This document shows positions 52,076 to 64,000 of a DNA stretch of 64,000 nt, one piece after another (the stretch's first letter is position 1; each line of letters starts with the position of its first letter). The DNA comes from Pelobates cultripes (Eukaryota; Chordata; Amphibia; Anura; Pelobatidae): assembly GCA_933207985.1 (NCBI GenBank), contig OW240913.1, forward strand, positions 99,483,126-99,547,125. Reading direction: 5' to 3'. Both the position numbers and the translations under genes were made by a program. Under the pieces are notes generated by a model. It saw only the letters and a program-made list of their open reading frames with translations, had not been told where the DNA came from and did not search any database.

Positions 52076-53789
52076 TAGTAGTTCTTTAGGGGTACTGCGT
52101 AAAAAGTGTTAATTTTTTAGGCAGTTTTGGATTTTTTTTAGCCTATACACCAGGTAAACAGCTAATTTATATATGCTACTCAAAAATAATTAAAAACAAT
52201 ATGCATCTCTCAAAGTAAAATACTTATTTTGCATAGTTGTCTAAAATGTTCATCACATCTTACAATTTGCCCTAAAATATTTCAGCAAACAGACTACTGA
52301 ATCATGAATGGCTTGGGAAGAGTAAAGATCCAATTACACATTTATATATTTAACCCTTTCACTTTTCAATAGTTTAAATAAGTTTAAACATCCCATACCC
52401 TTGACTTTAAGGCCTAGTAAGTGGTTGCTTAATTCAAATCAACATTTGAGCATTTATCATTAATTGGAATATTTCAATCCACTGACATCTATGTTCATCC
52501 TCTGGGTTAATTAAGGTGGATTAAGCACACTATATTCTAGTACCCTGTCTTCAATAAGACTTTCATATACTGTTGATCTCTTATAATTATCTGGTGCCTC
52601 AAGTGTTGCTGATCTAATTAAGTTGTGTATGCATCATTCATTTTTGAATTTCTAACATAATTACAAAACCAGAAATCAACTTATATGTGGAGCCCACTCT
52701 CCGTAAACCTCTCGGGTGTTAAGACTTCATGTGCAAACCCCACTCTCGTAAACCTAATTAACTCGGAGTTTGTGTTCTTATAGTTGATGTGTTAAGAAGG
52801 CATATGTTTTTAATATACGCAGCTTTTTCATTTAACAACACATTATTATGACTGTCATCACTGTGTGTGTATATCTCATTCCATGTCAATCAAACAAAGA
52901 TGCTTGTAAAACAAAGTCAGCTTCAGTACCAAAGTAAAAAAAAATGAAGTAGTTTTGCAAGCATCATGAATTTAAACTTGTTCTCAAAGATTCTTTCAAA
53001 TAATGTATGTGGGCTGTATTTAGTATAATAAACTTGTGTCTTGATGGGAGCTGTGATTACATTTTGTCCTACACAGGTCTGACCACCCCAGGAAACTGCA
53101 TCCATTGGTGGCCTACTGAGTGTGGGCAGCAGATCATTGGCTTAGTTTGCACACTTTTCCCTCATCTTACCCATTGACAGAGCTTCAGCTCCAAAGTTAT
53201 AAAGGTAAATTATCCGCAATACATCTGTCGAAAGAATCCCACAGAAGGGCAAATTGCAGAGATCAAAAATGGAGAACAAAATGGAGTTACCTAGATATTG
53301 AGATCTAGCATACGAAGAAATTACATTATAGATGAGGTAATAAATATAAACTATGTTAAGTGGCAGAGGTGGGGGGATAAAATAATTAAGATACAATGGA
53401 TTTAGTGGAAAAAAAAACTGAAAGAAAACAAATTTAGTGCCATTTATTGTGTAAATAAATAAACCAAAAAGTTAAATACAGAACTTAAGGCCTATTTAAA
53501 ATATTTTAAAGTCAATCATGTTACTTGCACATTTAAATGTAAATGATATTTTTCATTTCATTCATATTTCAGCTTCTGCATTATTTAGTACATTTCAAAG
53601 TGTATCCACTAAACAGTAAACTGTCATTAGTAATGCAAAATCCGATAGTCTATAGAATCATTTGTTAAATTCTCCAAAGTTCAATTTTTGCCATTTTGTT
53701 TTTCAATTGGGTTTTATGTGTGCTGCTTAGTTAATTATTTTATTCAATTTAGCTTTACAATAGTCAGTGTTTATAACTATTAAAAACTA
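52076..53789. other. no recognised feature
   Basis: AT-rich unique-looking DNA of 1.7 kb. A local direct repeat 'CTCTCCGTAAACCT / CACTCTCGTAAACCT' occurs at 52699-52755. No gene recognised. Confidence 0.45.
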
Positions 53790-54700
53790 GTATACAGGAG
53801 GGCAAGGCCAGACTGCCATGCTGACCAGTCACATCTTTAAAGAGCTCCATGTGACAAAGCTATACTTTGCCCTTATTGATGATTTATTACCAAGATATCA
53901 GGGACTCAAGCTACCGAGGATACCTTTTTCACCTGCAAGCTCACTACTCAAAACATTTACGAAAAATATAGATGAACCCCTTCAGGGAGGCATTTGAGGC
54001 CTACATCAGGTTTGCAAGAAAAAGAGTGGGAGAAGTGGCAGAGCTCTCCACTTTCATCCGCCCTGAAATAAGTAAGTACAGCAATGACCCCGTTTCCTTC
54101 CCCAACCTACCCACCAATGTAGGCAATGATGGCAGATGCTAGGTGCTCTTCTACAACTAAAGACCTGGCATATACTGCACTGCTTTTATAAGACATACTG
54201 ATTGCACCTTTCTGCAGAAAATTAAGCTGACGACGGCTGCTGCCTGAGTTAAAGGAAAAGAAATGCAACATACCTCTGGTCCCATGGCAGAGGGTCCCAT
54301 AACCATCACATACAGCTCCCCAAATGGGAGCCAATGCTCTGGTATTTGCTCACTCTTTAAAGGTTAGGAAGATTGCCAAGCTGTGTTTTATTTCTCAGAT
54401 CTTTGGGAGACCCAGAGCCCATTGCCACATACTTAGGATGAGAGGCTTTGGGGATGACCCCTGGTGCTTGACCCACGCCCTCGGAGGACCTACAACCAAC
54501 AACATCAAGTGACAGCTTCCCTCTGAGCAGCCAGAGGCAGCAGGAACAGTGGACATCACATACAGGCTCTTACTGAAGCCCTAGGATGGTGGAGTGGATT
54601 ACTTTGAACGACAGGGACTGTGTCTCGTATTGGGAACTGCCTTCCAAGCTTGGGAGTGGGATGATCTTAGTCACTGGAGGACTATGAGATAAATTGTGCA
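53790..54700. other. unidentified repeat-like block
   Basis: Base composition is richer in G and C than the flanks, and the text resembles retroelement leader DNA (for example a GCAATGATGGCAGATGCTAG block at 54122). No domain is readable in any frame, so it is not classified. Confidence 0.3.
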
Positions 54701-56105
54701 CTGTTTGTTTATTCTTTTTTTTTAAGATTAATGCTGTTTTAAAATAGTGCATCCAATTGTCTTTATATGCTACTCAGCAGTCGCTATAGCGCTTACACAT
54801 TTAACTACCAGGAGTAATTTGCTCTATTCATGACTAACGCCTGTTGAATCTACTACCATATGTTATGTCATCCTTTTTATATTCTTTAGTTATAATCCAC
54901 AAGCACTGTGCTCGTTTCTTTTTTATTATTACTACTTAAAATGTGAAGGTTCCTACATATAATGTTATTTGGTGGATATGTCTCTGTATCTGTTGTTATG
55001 ATGATATCCTAGTTAAGCATCCCATGTTCCAAATATATACCATGTTAATGTTTTTAACTCGAAAAATGCTTGAACCAGATTAAGAATATTAGATTGCATG
55101 CAATAAATTCTCCAAAAGTGGTAACTATTCACCAGTTCTATCAAATAATTCCTAGCCTTTTTTTTTTTTTTTTTACAAAAAAAGCAACTTTTAATAAACA
55201 TTTTAACTGTCAAAGTGTAATGCAACTAAATGTCAATATGACTTTTCGCTAGAGTTGATTTAGAGAAAAACTTACCTTATTTACCATCTTGCCCAGATCC
55301 CTCTGTATTGGAATTTACACCATAGGTTATTTTATTGTATTACATCAAATTCTGATTTAGCAGAAACTTCAGAATCAAGTCAATAAAAATCACTCAAGAA
55401 GAAGCACTTCCTGAGCACTAATGAGCACCCAGGAGAAGATCACCACATGGAAATTTAATGGACTAAGATGCATTATACACTTTCTGTCCCTGCAACCAAA
55501 ACAAACAGCAATACATAAGCCACGTACCAAAGAAAGGATGTATAAAACTATTTATACTGAAGCAAAATTCCCAGTGTCATACCAATTTGAAAGTTTTGTT
55601 AAATCTGAAAATAACAGTAGATTAGTACAAACCTAAGAAACTTTCTTTTTTTCTCTTTACTAATAATAACATCAACACATTTGATAAGACTGGATTTACA
55701 GAGAGTGTGGTTAGGAATGTCATTACAAAGAATAATAGCAAATGGTTTTGTTTTTTTTCACTAAACCAGGTGTTAACAAAGTCATCTAAAAGTTTCAGAA
55801 CAAAATAACCAAGTGGGAAATAGCTAACTGTGAGAATTTTGCCATTTTGGCTTAGAATTTGAAATTCTTCATCTTGTCAAGACTGCCAAAATCCCAAATC
55901 CTTCTCTGTATGACAATATTTTGTCATGATAGCTTCCATGGAGAATAATACAATATATTTAGGTGGCACAATGTGATGTCACTGAGAGTACAGAGGACAC
56001 AATCTAATGCTATTTAAAAAATCTATATATATTTTATGCATAAAACAAATTGTCATGGGCATTTGCTAGACAATATATACTTTGTTTATAGTCTACATTC
56101 ACACA
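54701..56105. other. no recognised feature
   Basis: AT-rich DNA with a T-run at 55159-55174. Frames at 55421-55636 and elsewhere lack recognised domains. Confidence 0.45.
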
Positions 56106-56185
56106 ATTAAAGGGACACTGTAGGCACCAAAACAACTTCAGCTTAAATAAGCAGTTTGGGTGTATAGATTCTGCGCCTGCAGTCG
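56106..56185 (+). mobile_element. Kolobok/T2-like terminus, partial
   Basis: AATTAAAGGGACACTGTAGG, CACCAAAACAACTTCAGC and TTAAATAAGCAGTTTGGGTG: a clean copy of the left terminus. The DIRS-like remnant starts shortly afterwards. Confidence 0.65.
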
Positions 56186-56279
56186 ATTTTACAACATGAC
56201 AGGAGTCTTCATATTTTGCACAAGTACTCGGCCTTAATCGTTTACCCCTTTCTCTGATAGGCTCTCCCTGCACACTTCC

Positions 56280-57960
56280 ATGCCTTATTTGTTTATCATT
56301 TTCTCTGGCAGGCTCTGGCTGTATTTGTCCCTTTCCTGGCAGGCCCTGCTTGCCCCATTACTGTTTTTCCCTTTTCACTGGCAGTCTCTGTCTGCCCCAC
56401 ATACTCTCACTTCTGTTCCGAAGCGCCAGTGGGCTCTGGTGTATTTATTTCCCTCTGGCTTTTAATATTTGTTTCCATCCTTCCTGATGGGCTAGCCTGT
56501 GCTATTACAGTGCTGTTTTTTTGGCACCAGCCAATTCTCAACTCTACAGAGCTCATTGGTGGTTTGTGGCTGCCATCTTGGATCTTGCATCACGCAAGAT
56601 CCACGGCGACCATTTTGGTGCATCCACTTGTTAGCGAGTGCCGCAATTAGGAGTCTGAGTGCTCCTTCACACAGTGCCTGCCTGCATCACTGCTCCTGAT
56701 GCAAATTCTACAAGTTTATACCTATGTTCAATCAATTCTACCTGACAAGGCATGGGGACTGAATTTTATGTCAGTGTAATGACCGTGGAAGGTTTTACTT
56801 GAGCGGTTGGTTTACTTGTCCTACTGGTTTATGGAGTGATCCCCCTTATAACTTATGTGTAATTGTACTGCTGAGGGGAGCCTGCTGTTGCTGTCTCCAA
56901 TACCGATTGAGCCCCAGTTTTTTTACCACATTTGTTATATGGCCTGTACTTACGTTACTGTGCCTGATTTTATACTGCCAAACTGTCTGTATACTTGGTC
57001 TCATGCCAACCACTGACCTTAATGCCTCATAGGTATTGCTGTGGTCTGTTTGCCTACATGCTATAGTCCATGTGGTATATTGGGTGAACTCCAGTGGCCT
57101 GTGATTGGGACTGAATATGGAGGACTCCCGAAACCCTCAGGTATATTTTCTTCCAAAGTGGATGCAGAGGTCATTCTAGATGCTACAGGCCAACAGGTTT
57201 CCACTGGCGCAACATACGCCACCCCCATTCTAGGGATTGCACGCTACCTGACCACTTTTTGAAATGTATGCACATGTGGCTAAAAGAGCCATTATAGAAG
57301 AAGGTACACAACTGTTTGCAGTTTGAATGTATGCAGCCTTCATTGCCCTGACGCCAAAATTTGACCAAAGTTTTTCATGGCCCGTGGTAGCCAGAAATCC
57401 CTTAAAGTGGTTGAAAGAGGTTTCAAAGGTGCACAGGACAAATTCCTGGACGTTATTGGGCCTCTTGTATGCAAAACGTGTCTGGCAGATGAAGCCTATT
57501 CTTGAGCCGAGTCACATAATGTAGGCATGGTGCACAAATGGGTGCATGACAGAGATTGGGCACAAAGGTGCTTCTGTTTCCTGGGAAACACAAATGTAGC
57601 ACTCTTTTTAGTGAGATGCAAAGCAACACTTTTACACATTGATGGAAAACTGGCTAACTTAGGGTTAAAGAACTCAACTCTTAGACACAGGGCAAACTCT
57701 TCAGGGAAGCCATCATGAAAGAGTTGAATAAACATGTAAATGTTTTCAAGTCACCTGAAGCAAGGCACAATCTTCCATGAAAAAAGTCTTCAGGGATATC
57801 CTTGGGTTTTGCAGACCATGCTGGGATGCATGATAGAGTTCAAGCACGTCCCTGTCCAATGGAAGCCGCTCTGACCTATCTATCTGTTACTCGTCTTATC
57901 GATCAGGAGCTTCAGAAATTGCCATCCAACCTGCCTCGGGCATAGAGGCTTCTTCAGCAA
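56280..57960 (+). pseudogene. DIRS-like retroelement, leader and gag-side remnant
   Basis: Scattered frames along the plus strand precede the DIRS reverse-transcriptase fragment without another element intervening. None shows a recognised domain by itself. The frame at 57041-57262 (ending GIARYLTTF) and the text around 57360-57480 (WPVVARNPLKWLKEV) look like decayed protein-coding DNA. It is assigned to the DIRS element by position only. Confidence 0.3.
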
Positions 57961-58276
57961 TATGTTCTTGGTCCAGAGGAAAACAGGAGCTTTTCAACCA
58001 GTGATAAACCTGAGGGTCATCACCACTCACATCGTTTACCATCACTTCAAGATGGAGGGTATACATCTCCAAGTGCTTCAAGATGGTGACTGGTTTACAC
58101 ACCTGGACTTAAAGGATACTTACCTCTTCGTCCCTGTTCACGTCAACAGCCATCCATTCCTTAGGTTCTTATGGTTCCCCTTTCAGACTCAGCTTGGCCC
58201 ATTGGTGCTTCACAAATATCCTGAAGCCAGTGGTCGCCCATTTTCAGGCCGACTGCGTCCGCTGCATAGTTTATAA
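57880..58276 (+). pseudogene. DIRS-like reverse transcriptase fragment
   Basis: The frame 57962-58276 reads FLVQRKTGAFQPVINLRVIT, HHFKMEGIHL, then DGDWFTHLDLKDTYLFVPVH and SHPFLRFLWF. DIRS1-type RTs show P.K.G..RPV..L..LN, the FKME motif, then W...IDLKDAY..VPI......FLRF.W. The aspartate of LDLKD, the first catalytic metal ligand, is kept. The frame then breaks before the YADD-type box. The enzyme would make circular cDNA for recombinase-mediated insertion. Confidence 0.75.
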
Positions 58277-58699
58277 GGACCACATATTGTGTTCAGACAG
58301 GACTAGATTAATGGACCACACCTAATACAGTGAATCTACAGAATCTCCAAGTTTTGTAGTGAATCAGTCCAAATCCATGCTGGTTCCCTCACATACAGTC
58401 CCTGGGGTTTGAGATTAATTCAACATCATGTACTGTGAGGTGTTGTCTATTCGCAGGGTTGTCCAGTACAACTCCATGCTGCTCACCTGTTGCTCCTAGA
58501 AGATCAGCTTTTTCTGGTGTCTGGTGTCTTTTTCAGGGGCTCGTGGCAGGTCAGTACACTATCACAGGCTGCTAAGAACCTCCTCTGGGACTCCTAAGCC
58601 CCTGGTACGAGACAATGTTACCTATCCGCTTGGAATTCATGGACATTTACGGCCCCTGTTTCTTCAGTCCTGAACTTTCTGTCCTTGTTTGCTATGTGT

Positions 58700-58845
58700 T
58701 TTGTTTGGGAGGCATCTTATTCTGTTATTTTTCGATTGTGGGTATTTTGAGTGCGGCGGATTGGTCTCAGGAGGATACTTTTCAGACTTTCTATTTCTGT
58801 TGCTCTTCTAATGCCATGTTTTCTTATCTCTCACAATTTTAAAAA
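58700..58845 (+). pseudogene. DIRS-like tyrosine recombinase C-terminus
   Basis: The overlapping frames at 58615-58842 and 58751-59029 contain GILSAADWSQEDTFQTFY. In DIRS recombinases the segment A..WSS..TF..FY lies at the C-terminal end and includes the nucleophilic tyrosine region. Between the RT fragment (to 58276) and this point only about 400 bp remain, so RNase H and most of the recombinase are deleted. The downstream GTAATGGCAGGAGGCAAATA block (58912) resembles the terminal region of frog DIRS elements. Confidence 0.65.
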
Positions 58846-59332
58846 TTCAAAATATGCATCCTCCTGTCATGTAAAATGTAGCTTTAGTGTACTTATAATC
58901 TTCGTTTTTAGTAATGGCAGGAGGCAAATATTTTCCCTCCCTTCCCCTCCCTTTTGTTTTTCAACTGTTTGTTGTCACGAGGGGTGTAGTTTAGTTGTTG
59001 GGTGTATTTATTGTGACTTCCTAATTTAGTTTTAGTATTTTAATAAGGTCTTAGTACTGATTATGTGGGTTTTGCTAATCGACGTAGTATTGCTTAGATT
59101 CTGCTATGGTGTAACTATACTTAAAATTTATTGATTACTTGCATTGTTTCATTATTTTGTAAGTTTATTTCCATATGACTAAGCCTTTTACAAATCTCCT
59201 TTTCAGTTTGAGTCACTTCTAGGGACGTGTTTGCTGTTCTGGTTTGATTGGAATCCTCTTTCTGTGAGATGCTTATTCATGTTTTCTGTTTGTTCAATAT
59301 TTTCTCTGTTTTGCCTGCGATTATTAGTACAT
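58846..59332. other. DIRS-like 3' terminal region and spacer
   Basis: TTTTCCCTCCCTTCCCCTCC at 58932-58951 and GTCACGAGGGGTGTAG follow the recombinase remnant. No inverted terminal repeat could be matched to the left end. Confidence 0.35.
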
Positions 59333-59598
59333 TAAAGCTAAAATAACCTTCAGTTCTATGCCATTTAGAAGTTAAATCACTTTGTTTTTACTTAGTTTAT
59401 AGTCACACCTCCTTGCATGTAACTTGCACATCCTTCCTAAACTGGAACCTACATAGTCTGTTTAATCTAGAATTTATTATCTCCTGCTCTGTGAATAGAC
59501 TCCTAGATCATGCATTGGCCTCCTGTGTGTGATTAAAGTTACATTTACAGCGCAGGGCAAAAAAAAGTTTAAAGCAAGTTAATATCTGATTAAAAATG

Positions 59599-59605
59599 AA
59601 ACCAT
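59599..59605. repeat. target-site duplication, left, of L1/Tx1 LINE
   Basis: AAACCAT, found again at 61893-61899 just after the LINE tail. Confidence 0.6.
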
Positions 59606-61892
59606 ATACATGACCCCCACCGTAAACATATGCATAAACGGAGCTCTCACCTCCCCATTCCAAATACAAAACGACACACATCAGGGGTATCCCCTGGCCC
59701 CCCACCTGTTTGCCCTTTCCCTCGAATGTTTCCTGGGGGCGGTCAGACAGGATGAGGGCATAACAGGGTTTTCATTGGTACGCATGAAATACTGTGTTGT
59801 GGCTTATGCTGATTACATGTTGTTCTTCTTGAAACAGCCAACGGTCTCCCTTCCCAACCTTTTGGCACTCTTCCGAAGATTTGGAGCTATCTCCAATCTT
59901 AAACTGAACATGGACAAATCAGAGGTTTTACACCAGTCCCATAATCGGGACACACTCTCACACCTATGCTCTCAATACCCATTCCATTTGTGCGACGTCA
60001 AACTTTGATACTTGGGAATCTGGCTCACGGAAGACCTTAAACAGCTTTACCATCACAACTACCCCCCACTACTCAAGACACTACAAGCAGATCTCCAAAA
60101 ATGGACCCCCCATACCTATTTTGGTTTGGCCGCATTAATGCGGGCAAGCTGAACAATTTACCACTTTACCTCTTTCAGACTGTCCAATAGCCATGTCCAG
60201 AGCTTTTTCTGCTCAATCTTGACAGCAATCCATGATTCGATTGATGCCGCCACCCTAAGTGCATCCGGAAGGCAGTATTAGATCTCCCAAAACCCAACTC
60301 AAGACACTGACAGAGCTCTGCCCAGATAGCTTGACGCTACCCGGACCGACCGCTCTCGAGCAATTCCGATATCACCAAATTAAGTCCTATTACCAGACAA
60401 TACCGGGAAAGGGACACCTGCTTAGGCCTCTCACAGACTTCAAACACCTCTGCACCACCCATAAACAACTCTCATGGGAAATCTTGACCTTACACATTAT
60501 GCTCATGACAACAAAAAACATTGATACCTCTGTAGGATACACAAGCAAATAGGAAAGGGACACAGAGATGACTCTCACCACACAGGAATGGGACAAAATA
60601 TTCACCCTGACGCACAAATGCTCTATCAGTTCAAAATACCAGGAACAGAGCTACAAACTGCTCTCACGATGGTACAGGACACCAGACGTCTTACACTACG
60701 TGCACACAGAGATCCCAGACACATGCTGGAGATGCGGCTCGAAGGTGGGAATGAATATCTACATATGGTGGTCGTGCCCCTCCATTACCCCCTACTGGGA
60801 AATGATCCTCCTCAAAACAATGAAATCACAGGCCCCGGATTGCCCTCCATCCTTTAACCATGCTTCTTCACCACACTACACAGGCACTGAAAACACATAG
60901 GAAATCACTGACCCTCCCGCTCCTCAATGTTGAAAAGTCCCTTATACCCACTCTTTGGAAGCACCCTGAGGCGCCCACCCATTAGCCATGTGCTGCAAGG
61001 GTGGAAGAAATATTCACTATGGAAGCACTGACAGCTGACCTTCAGGAATGATCAGATAAATGTGCTTTGGCCTGGTTCCCCTGGGTATCGTATGTCTCAA
61101 ACATGGGACGTGGACAATCTAGACGTCCCAACCCTAACACCCCATAGGGACTCGAACCGATCACAACCAGACGGAAGGATGCCCAAATGACCTGGCTGCT
61201 GGCCGGGGGACGGAGGTACTGTCCTTTTTACCCTCCCTTCCATCACCCTATCTCTTTCCCTTCTACTATCCTTTTACTCTCCTCTAACCCCTATACCCTA
61301 CACGCCAGAAACATAAAAAAAAAAAAAATAGGATTTATTACATCCCCACTCCCCGGACTAACTTTACACTATGCTGAGATATGTAGAATACTGATCTTTT
61401 ACTATTTTCTATACCTGAGCCCTCACTTAAAAGATGCAGTTGACTTGTTAGCTTGACAACAGAAATACAAAGACGGCTCATACAATGAACCAAAAAGCTT
61501 GATGCTACCCGGCCCGATACCACTCCACCCTCATCAAATAGTCTTAGGGGGCCTGAGAAACAATGGCTAGTCCACCCTGAAGCTCATAATACACCCAAGT
61601 ATCCCATACACCACACATTACGCACCAGCAGTGATACATAGTCTAAGATTATGTGTTGAACCTCATAAACATTAGTTAGGGCACAGATCTATGGGATACA
61701 ACTTGCTATATAGTGGCATTATGACTTGTAGACTTCTTGACTATGTTGTCCACATGCATGGCTTCATACCCAAAGCTGTACAAAACTTTATTGCTACTAT
61801 TACTGACTGTTTTCGGTTACCGTTCGGTTCCATTTGTTTCACTGTACCAACTATACAAAATGTTCAAATAAAGATTGTCAAAAAAATAAATA
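59606..61892 (+). pseudogene. L1/Tx1-type LINE ORF2, 3' half, 5'-truncated
   Basis: The frame 59610-60008 contains FQIQNDTHQGYPLAPHLFAL, VAYADYMLFFLKQP and FGAISNLKLNMDKSEVL. These are L1 RT motifs GT.QGCPLSPLLFAL, YADD.LLF and FG..SGL.LN..KSE, with the catalytic YADD changed to YADY and QGCP to QGYP. After frameshifts, LPGPTALEQFRYHQIKSYYQ (60330) and QSYKLLSRWYRTPDVLHYVH follow. IPDTCWRCGSKVGMNIYIWW (60710-60770) is the cysteine/histidine-type motif typical of Tx1 C-termini, with SCPSITPYW. The tail ends TTCAAATAAAGATTGTCAAA plus A-rich. Target-primed insertion explains the 5' truncation and the 7-bp flanking repeat. It is inactive. Confidence 0.88.
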
Positions 61893-62090
61893 AAACCATT
61901 TTTGTTTTAATGCATTCTATGTCAGTCACAGCCAGGGGATGTGTGGCTAGGGCTGCATTAAGAGAAACAAAAGTCATTTAATTCCTAAATAGCAGTGAAT
62001 TGAGCAGTGAGACTGCAGGGGCATGATCTATACACCAAAACTGCTTGATTAGGCTAAAGTTGTTTTGATGGCTATAGTATACCTTTATAT

Positions 62091-62619
62091 GGTTTGTAAT
62101 AGCATTGATTCACATTATTACCTTAGAAGAATTTTGGAGATTTTATTAACTGTCAGTTATTGCAGTCTGCAAGAGTCAAAGCTTTAGTCTGTCAGAATCC
62201 TTGTACTCTACTTGGCTCCGTGTAATAATCAGCACATAAGGAACACTGTGGTGCGATCCCCAGGCAAAGCAATGATTTTAAAGACTCCCAGGGTCCATCT
62301 TTCTTTAAACGACTTTTCAAAATGCAAAGCAGCTAACAAATGCAGCATCTCACTCTTCAATCTTTGACACTATGGTCTATGAACATTTACTCCTAGTAAA
62401 TGTTCACATCTAACTTTCTGTTTCCAGAAAAAATATGAAATATAATTTTGACTAAAAGTTGAATTTATCATTTACACCCAGAAATTCAAAGCCAGCTTTG
62501 AAATGAAAAGTCTAAGCAGCAAAGAACTGTAACACAAGGTTTACTATTACAGTATTTGCTAAAAACAGACATATATGATGATAATTAACGTTTATTAACA
62601 TTGTGTGTTGTGTAGCATG
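62091..62619. other. no recognised feature
   Basis: Unique-looking DNA after the T2-like right end. Confidence 0.45.
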
Positions 62620-62624
62620 CAAAC

Positions 62625-62645
62625 TGGATGGATGGATGGATGGAC
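62625..62645. repeat. (GGAT)n microsatellite
   Basis: GGATGGATGGATGGATGG, about five units. Confidence 0.9.
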
Positions 62646-62769
62646 AAGCTATACTGCACTCCCACAATAAACAAATTATAATACATTTCAAATATGGAAT
62701 CCAGGTTATTAAATGTATATAGGTTAATAAATGTGTATACCAAATGCTATTGTGTCCTAGTTACCTTTT

Positions 62770-63080
62770 CAGGAGGAAAAATTAGGTTATTTACCTTTTC
62801 TACCATGACATGGTGGTCGCTATTCTGCTGGTCCTGCCTCCTTGGCTGAGATTAGCAGTCTTGATGATCTCAGGCATTGTCAGGCAAGTGTACATGTGCG
62901 GCAAAACGCTGCTGCACCAATCAGATGGACTCTTTGAAACCATCTGATTGAAATAGCTGAGTTTTGCACTTTTATTTTTTATGCCATCACCTCTAGTGGC
63001 TGTCAGTGTGACAGCCACTAGAGTCATTTAAACCCTTCAAAGGAAACATTTCCTGCAGTACAGCAATGTTTTGGCTACAG
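62770..63080. repeat. T2-like interior fragment with inverted motifs
   Basis: CACCTCTAGTGGCTGTCAG and CTGACAGCCACTAGAG-type motifs (62990-63022) form a hairpin, and CCAATCAGATGGACTC / GAAACCATCTGATTG (62919-62951) another. The CTCTAGTG...CACTAGAG motif recurs in the complete element at 8716-9631 (near 9130). The frame at 62800-63027 is inside it and is not considered a gene. Confidence 0.5.
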
Positions 63081-64000
63081 GTTTAAAACAAGGGCGATAT
63101 GGCACCCAGACCTCTCCATTGAGATGAAGGCCTCTGGTTGCGTATACTGTCCATTTATGGTATTATAAAACATATATTAACTGTTTGTTCAAACCACTAC
63201 TCCAAACCCCTAAAATCTTTCATTAGCTGGAGTATAGCCTAAATACATTATCCACCTGCTGTATAAATATTGATTACATGGTACTTGAGCAGTCTACAGT
63301 AAATGCCACACATTGAGCAAAGTACCATTTGAGTTTTAGTTCCACAACAACGGGAGAGCTTTCTTTCTCCTACTCCTGCATATGCCACAGTCGTGTTTTA
63401 CACTCCGTTTCATATTAGTTTTAATAGGAACCCACAATGTTTCAGAAATGAAGCAGCACTCCAGTGATTTAATCAAGGAACATTAAAATAGATACTATTT
63501 TGCTTTTCACATTAGAACAAAATTTTGATAAGTCTAACCCCACTGAGATTTTATATTACTTTTTCCTAAATTAGTTCTTAAATATCATTACATTCCATGT
63601 TTTAAAGTTTTATATCCTTTTTAGTGGTTCTCAGTTTTCTAAATTAATAGATTTTTTCAGTTCTACAAAACGGATTTCAATATCAAAGCTATCATATTGA
63701 AGATTCAAGCATCATCTATATTACTAAGAAATGAAAATGGAAATCCTTTACCTTCATTCAGTTCAATCTATGTTTTTTTTTCACAAAAATATTATCAACA
63801 ACGTGTTTGTTAAGGAATGTGATACTTATCTTAGAACCTGAAGTTTATTTAGAAGCAACCAAGGGTACTAAGGACAGATAAACCATTTTCTTGGATTTTA
63901 CAATTTTTTTCTAATTAAAATGTTTTTGGATAGAAAACAAACGAACTAGTTGAAAAAGAGTAATACTGAATATTACATTGCTGCAAAAGTAAGTAAAATG
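63081..64000. other. no recognised feature
   Basis: AT-rich DNA to the window end, with no recognised gene or repeat. Confidence 0.5.

Larger units (their letters stand above)
59333..62090. mobile_element. Kolobok/T2-like element split by an L1/Tx1 LINE
   Basis: The left part (59333-59605) contains TATGCCATTTAGAAGTTAAA and TCACTTTGTTTTTACTTAG, collinear with the copies at 8780 and 38480. The right part (61893-62090) has CCTAAATAGCAGTGAATTGA, GCAGTGAGACTGCAGGGGCA, TGATCTATACACCAAAACTG and TTGATGGCTATAGTATACCT, matching the end of 8716-9631. The LINE between them is flanked by AAACCAT. Confidence 0.7.

Overview
The window looks like non-genic DNA from an anuran amphibian (frog or toad). I found no complete host gene, tRNA or prokaryotic feature. 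Almost everything recognisable is transposable-element DNA typical of frogs: CR1- and L2-type LINEs, L1/Tx1-type LINEs, a Penelope-like element, DIRS/Ngaro tyrosine-recombinase retroelements, a Gypsy-like LTR element, Tc1/mariner and Tigger-like elements, several hAT elements, and TTAA-flanked elements of the Kolobok/T2 and piggyBac kinds. The organism call is inference from this repeat repertoire and from the diagnostic LINE 3' tails.

Layout. 0-3 kb: tail of a tyrosine-recombinase retroelement, its terminal direct repeats, and a candidate LTR. 3-7.4 kb: a decayed CR1 LINE split by another repeat. 8.7-9.6 kb: a complete TTAA-flanked element. 11.2-12.9 kb: Gypsy-like gag remnant with its LTR (minus strand). 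13-18.2 kb: two oppositely oriented L1/Tx1 LINE remnants, the second split by a complete 1,951-bp hAT element (8-bp target duplication). 19.4-27.7 kb: two hAT elements of one family, each with perfect 11-bp terminal inverted repeats and a perfect 8-bp target duplication. The first (19453-21865) is a foldback element with a row of perfect hairpins. The second (22125-27692) holds scrambled hAT transposase fragments, two pieces of 18S rRNA gene, and a ~103-bp satellite that is itself split by a 2-kb piggyBac-like element at a TTAA site. 28.3-35.3 kb: a Penelope-like element with ~716-bp inverted arms, a 15-bp target duplication, GIY-YIG remnants and apparent hammerhead-ribozyme remnants; its reverse-transcriptase core is missing and a 3.6-kb composite insertion sits there. 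35.6-43.4 kb: a 120-bp hAT MITE, a Tigger-like MITE, a fairly young CR1 copy, an LTR-like repeat and an L2 LINE. 44.5-50.9 kb: a Tc1-like element carrying a probable solo LTR, long microsatellites, and the C-terminus of an R4/R2-like LINE. 51.7-64 kb: small MITEs, a broken DIRS element, and a TTAA-type element split by an L1/Tx1 LINE with a 7-bp target duplication.

The value of the window is its stratigraphy: at least six nested insertions can be ordered in time from target-site duplications. The most unusual object is the 5.57-kb hAT element at 22125-27692 that carries ribosomal RNA gene fragments, with a satellite array and a younger transposon inside it. All functional calls rest on reading motifs by eye; no database search was run.
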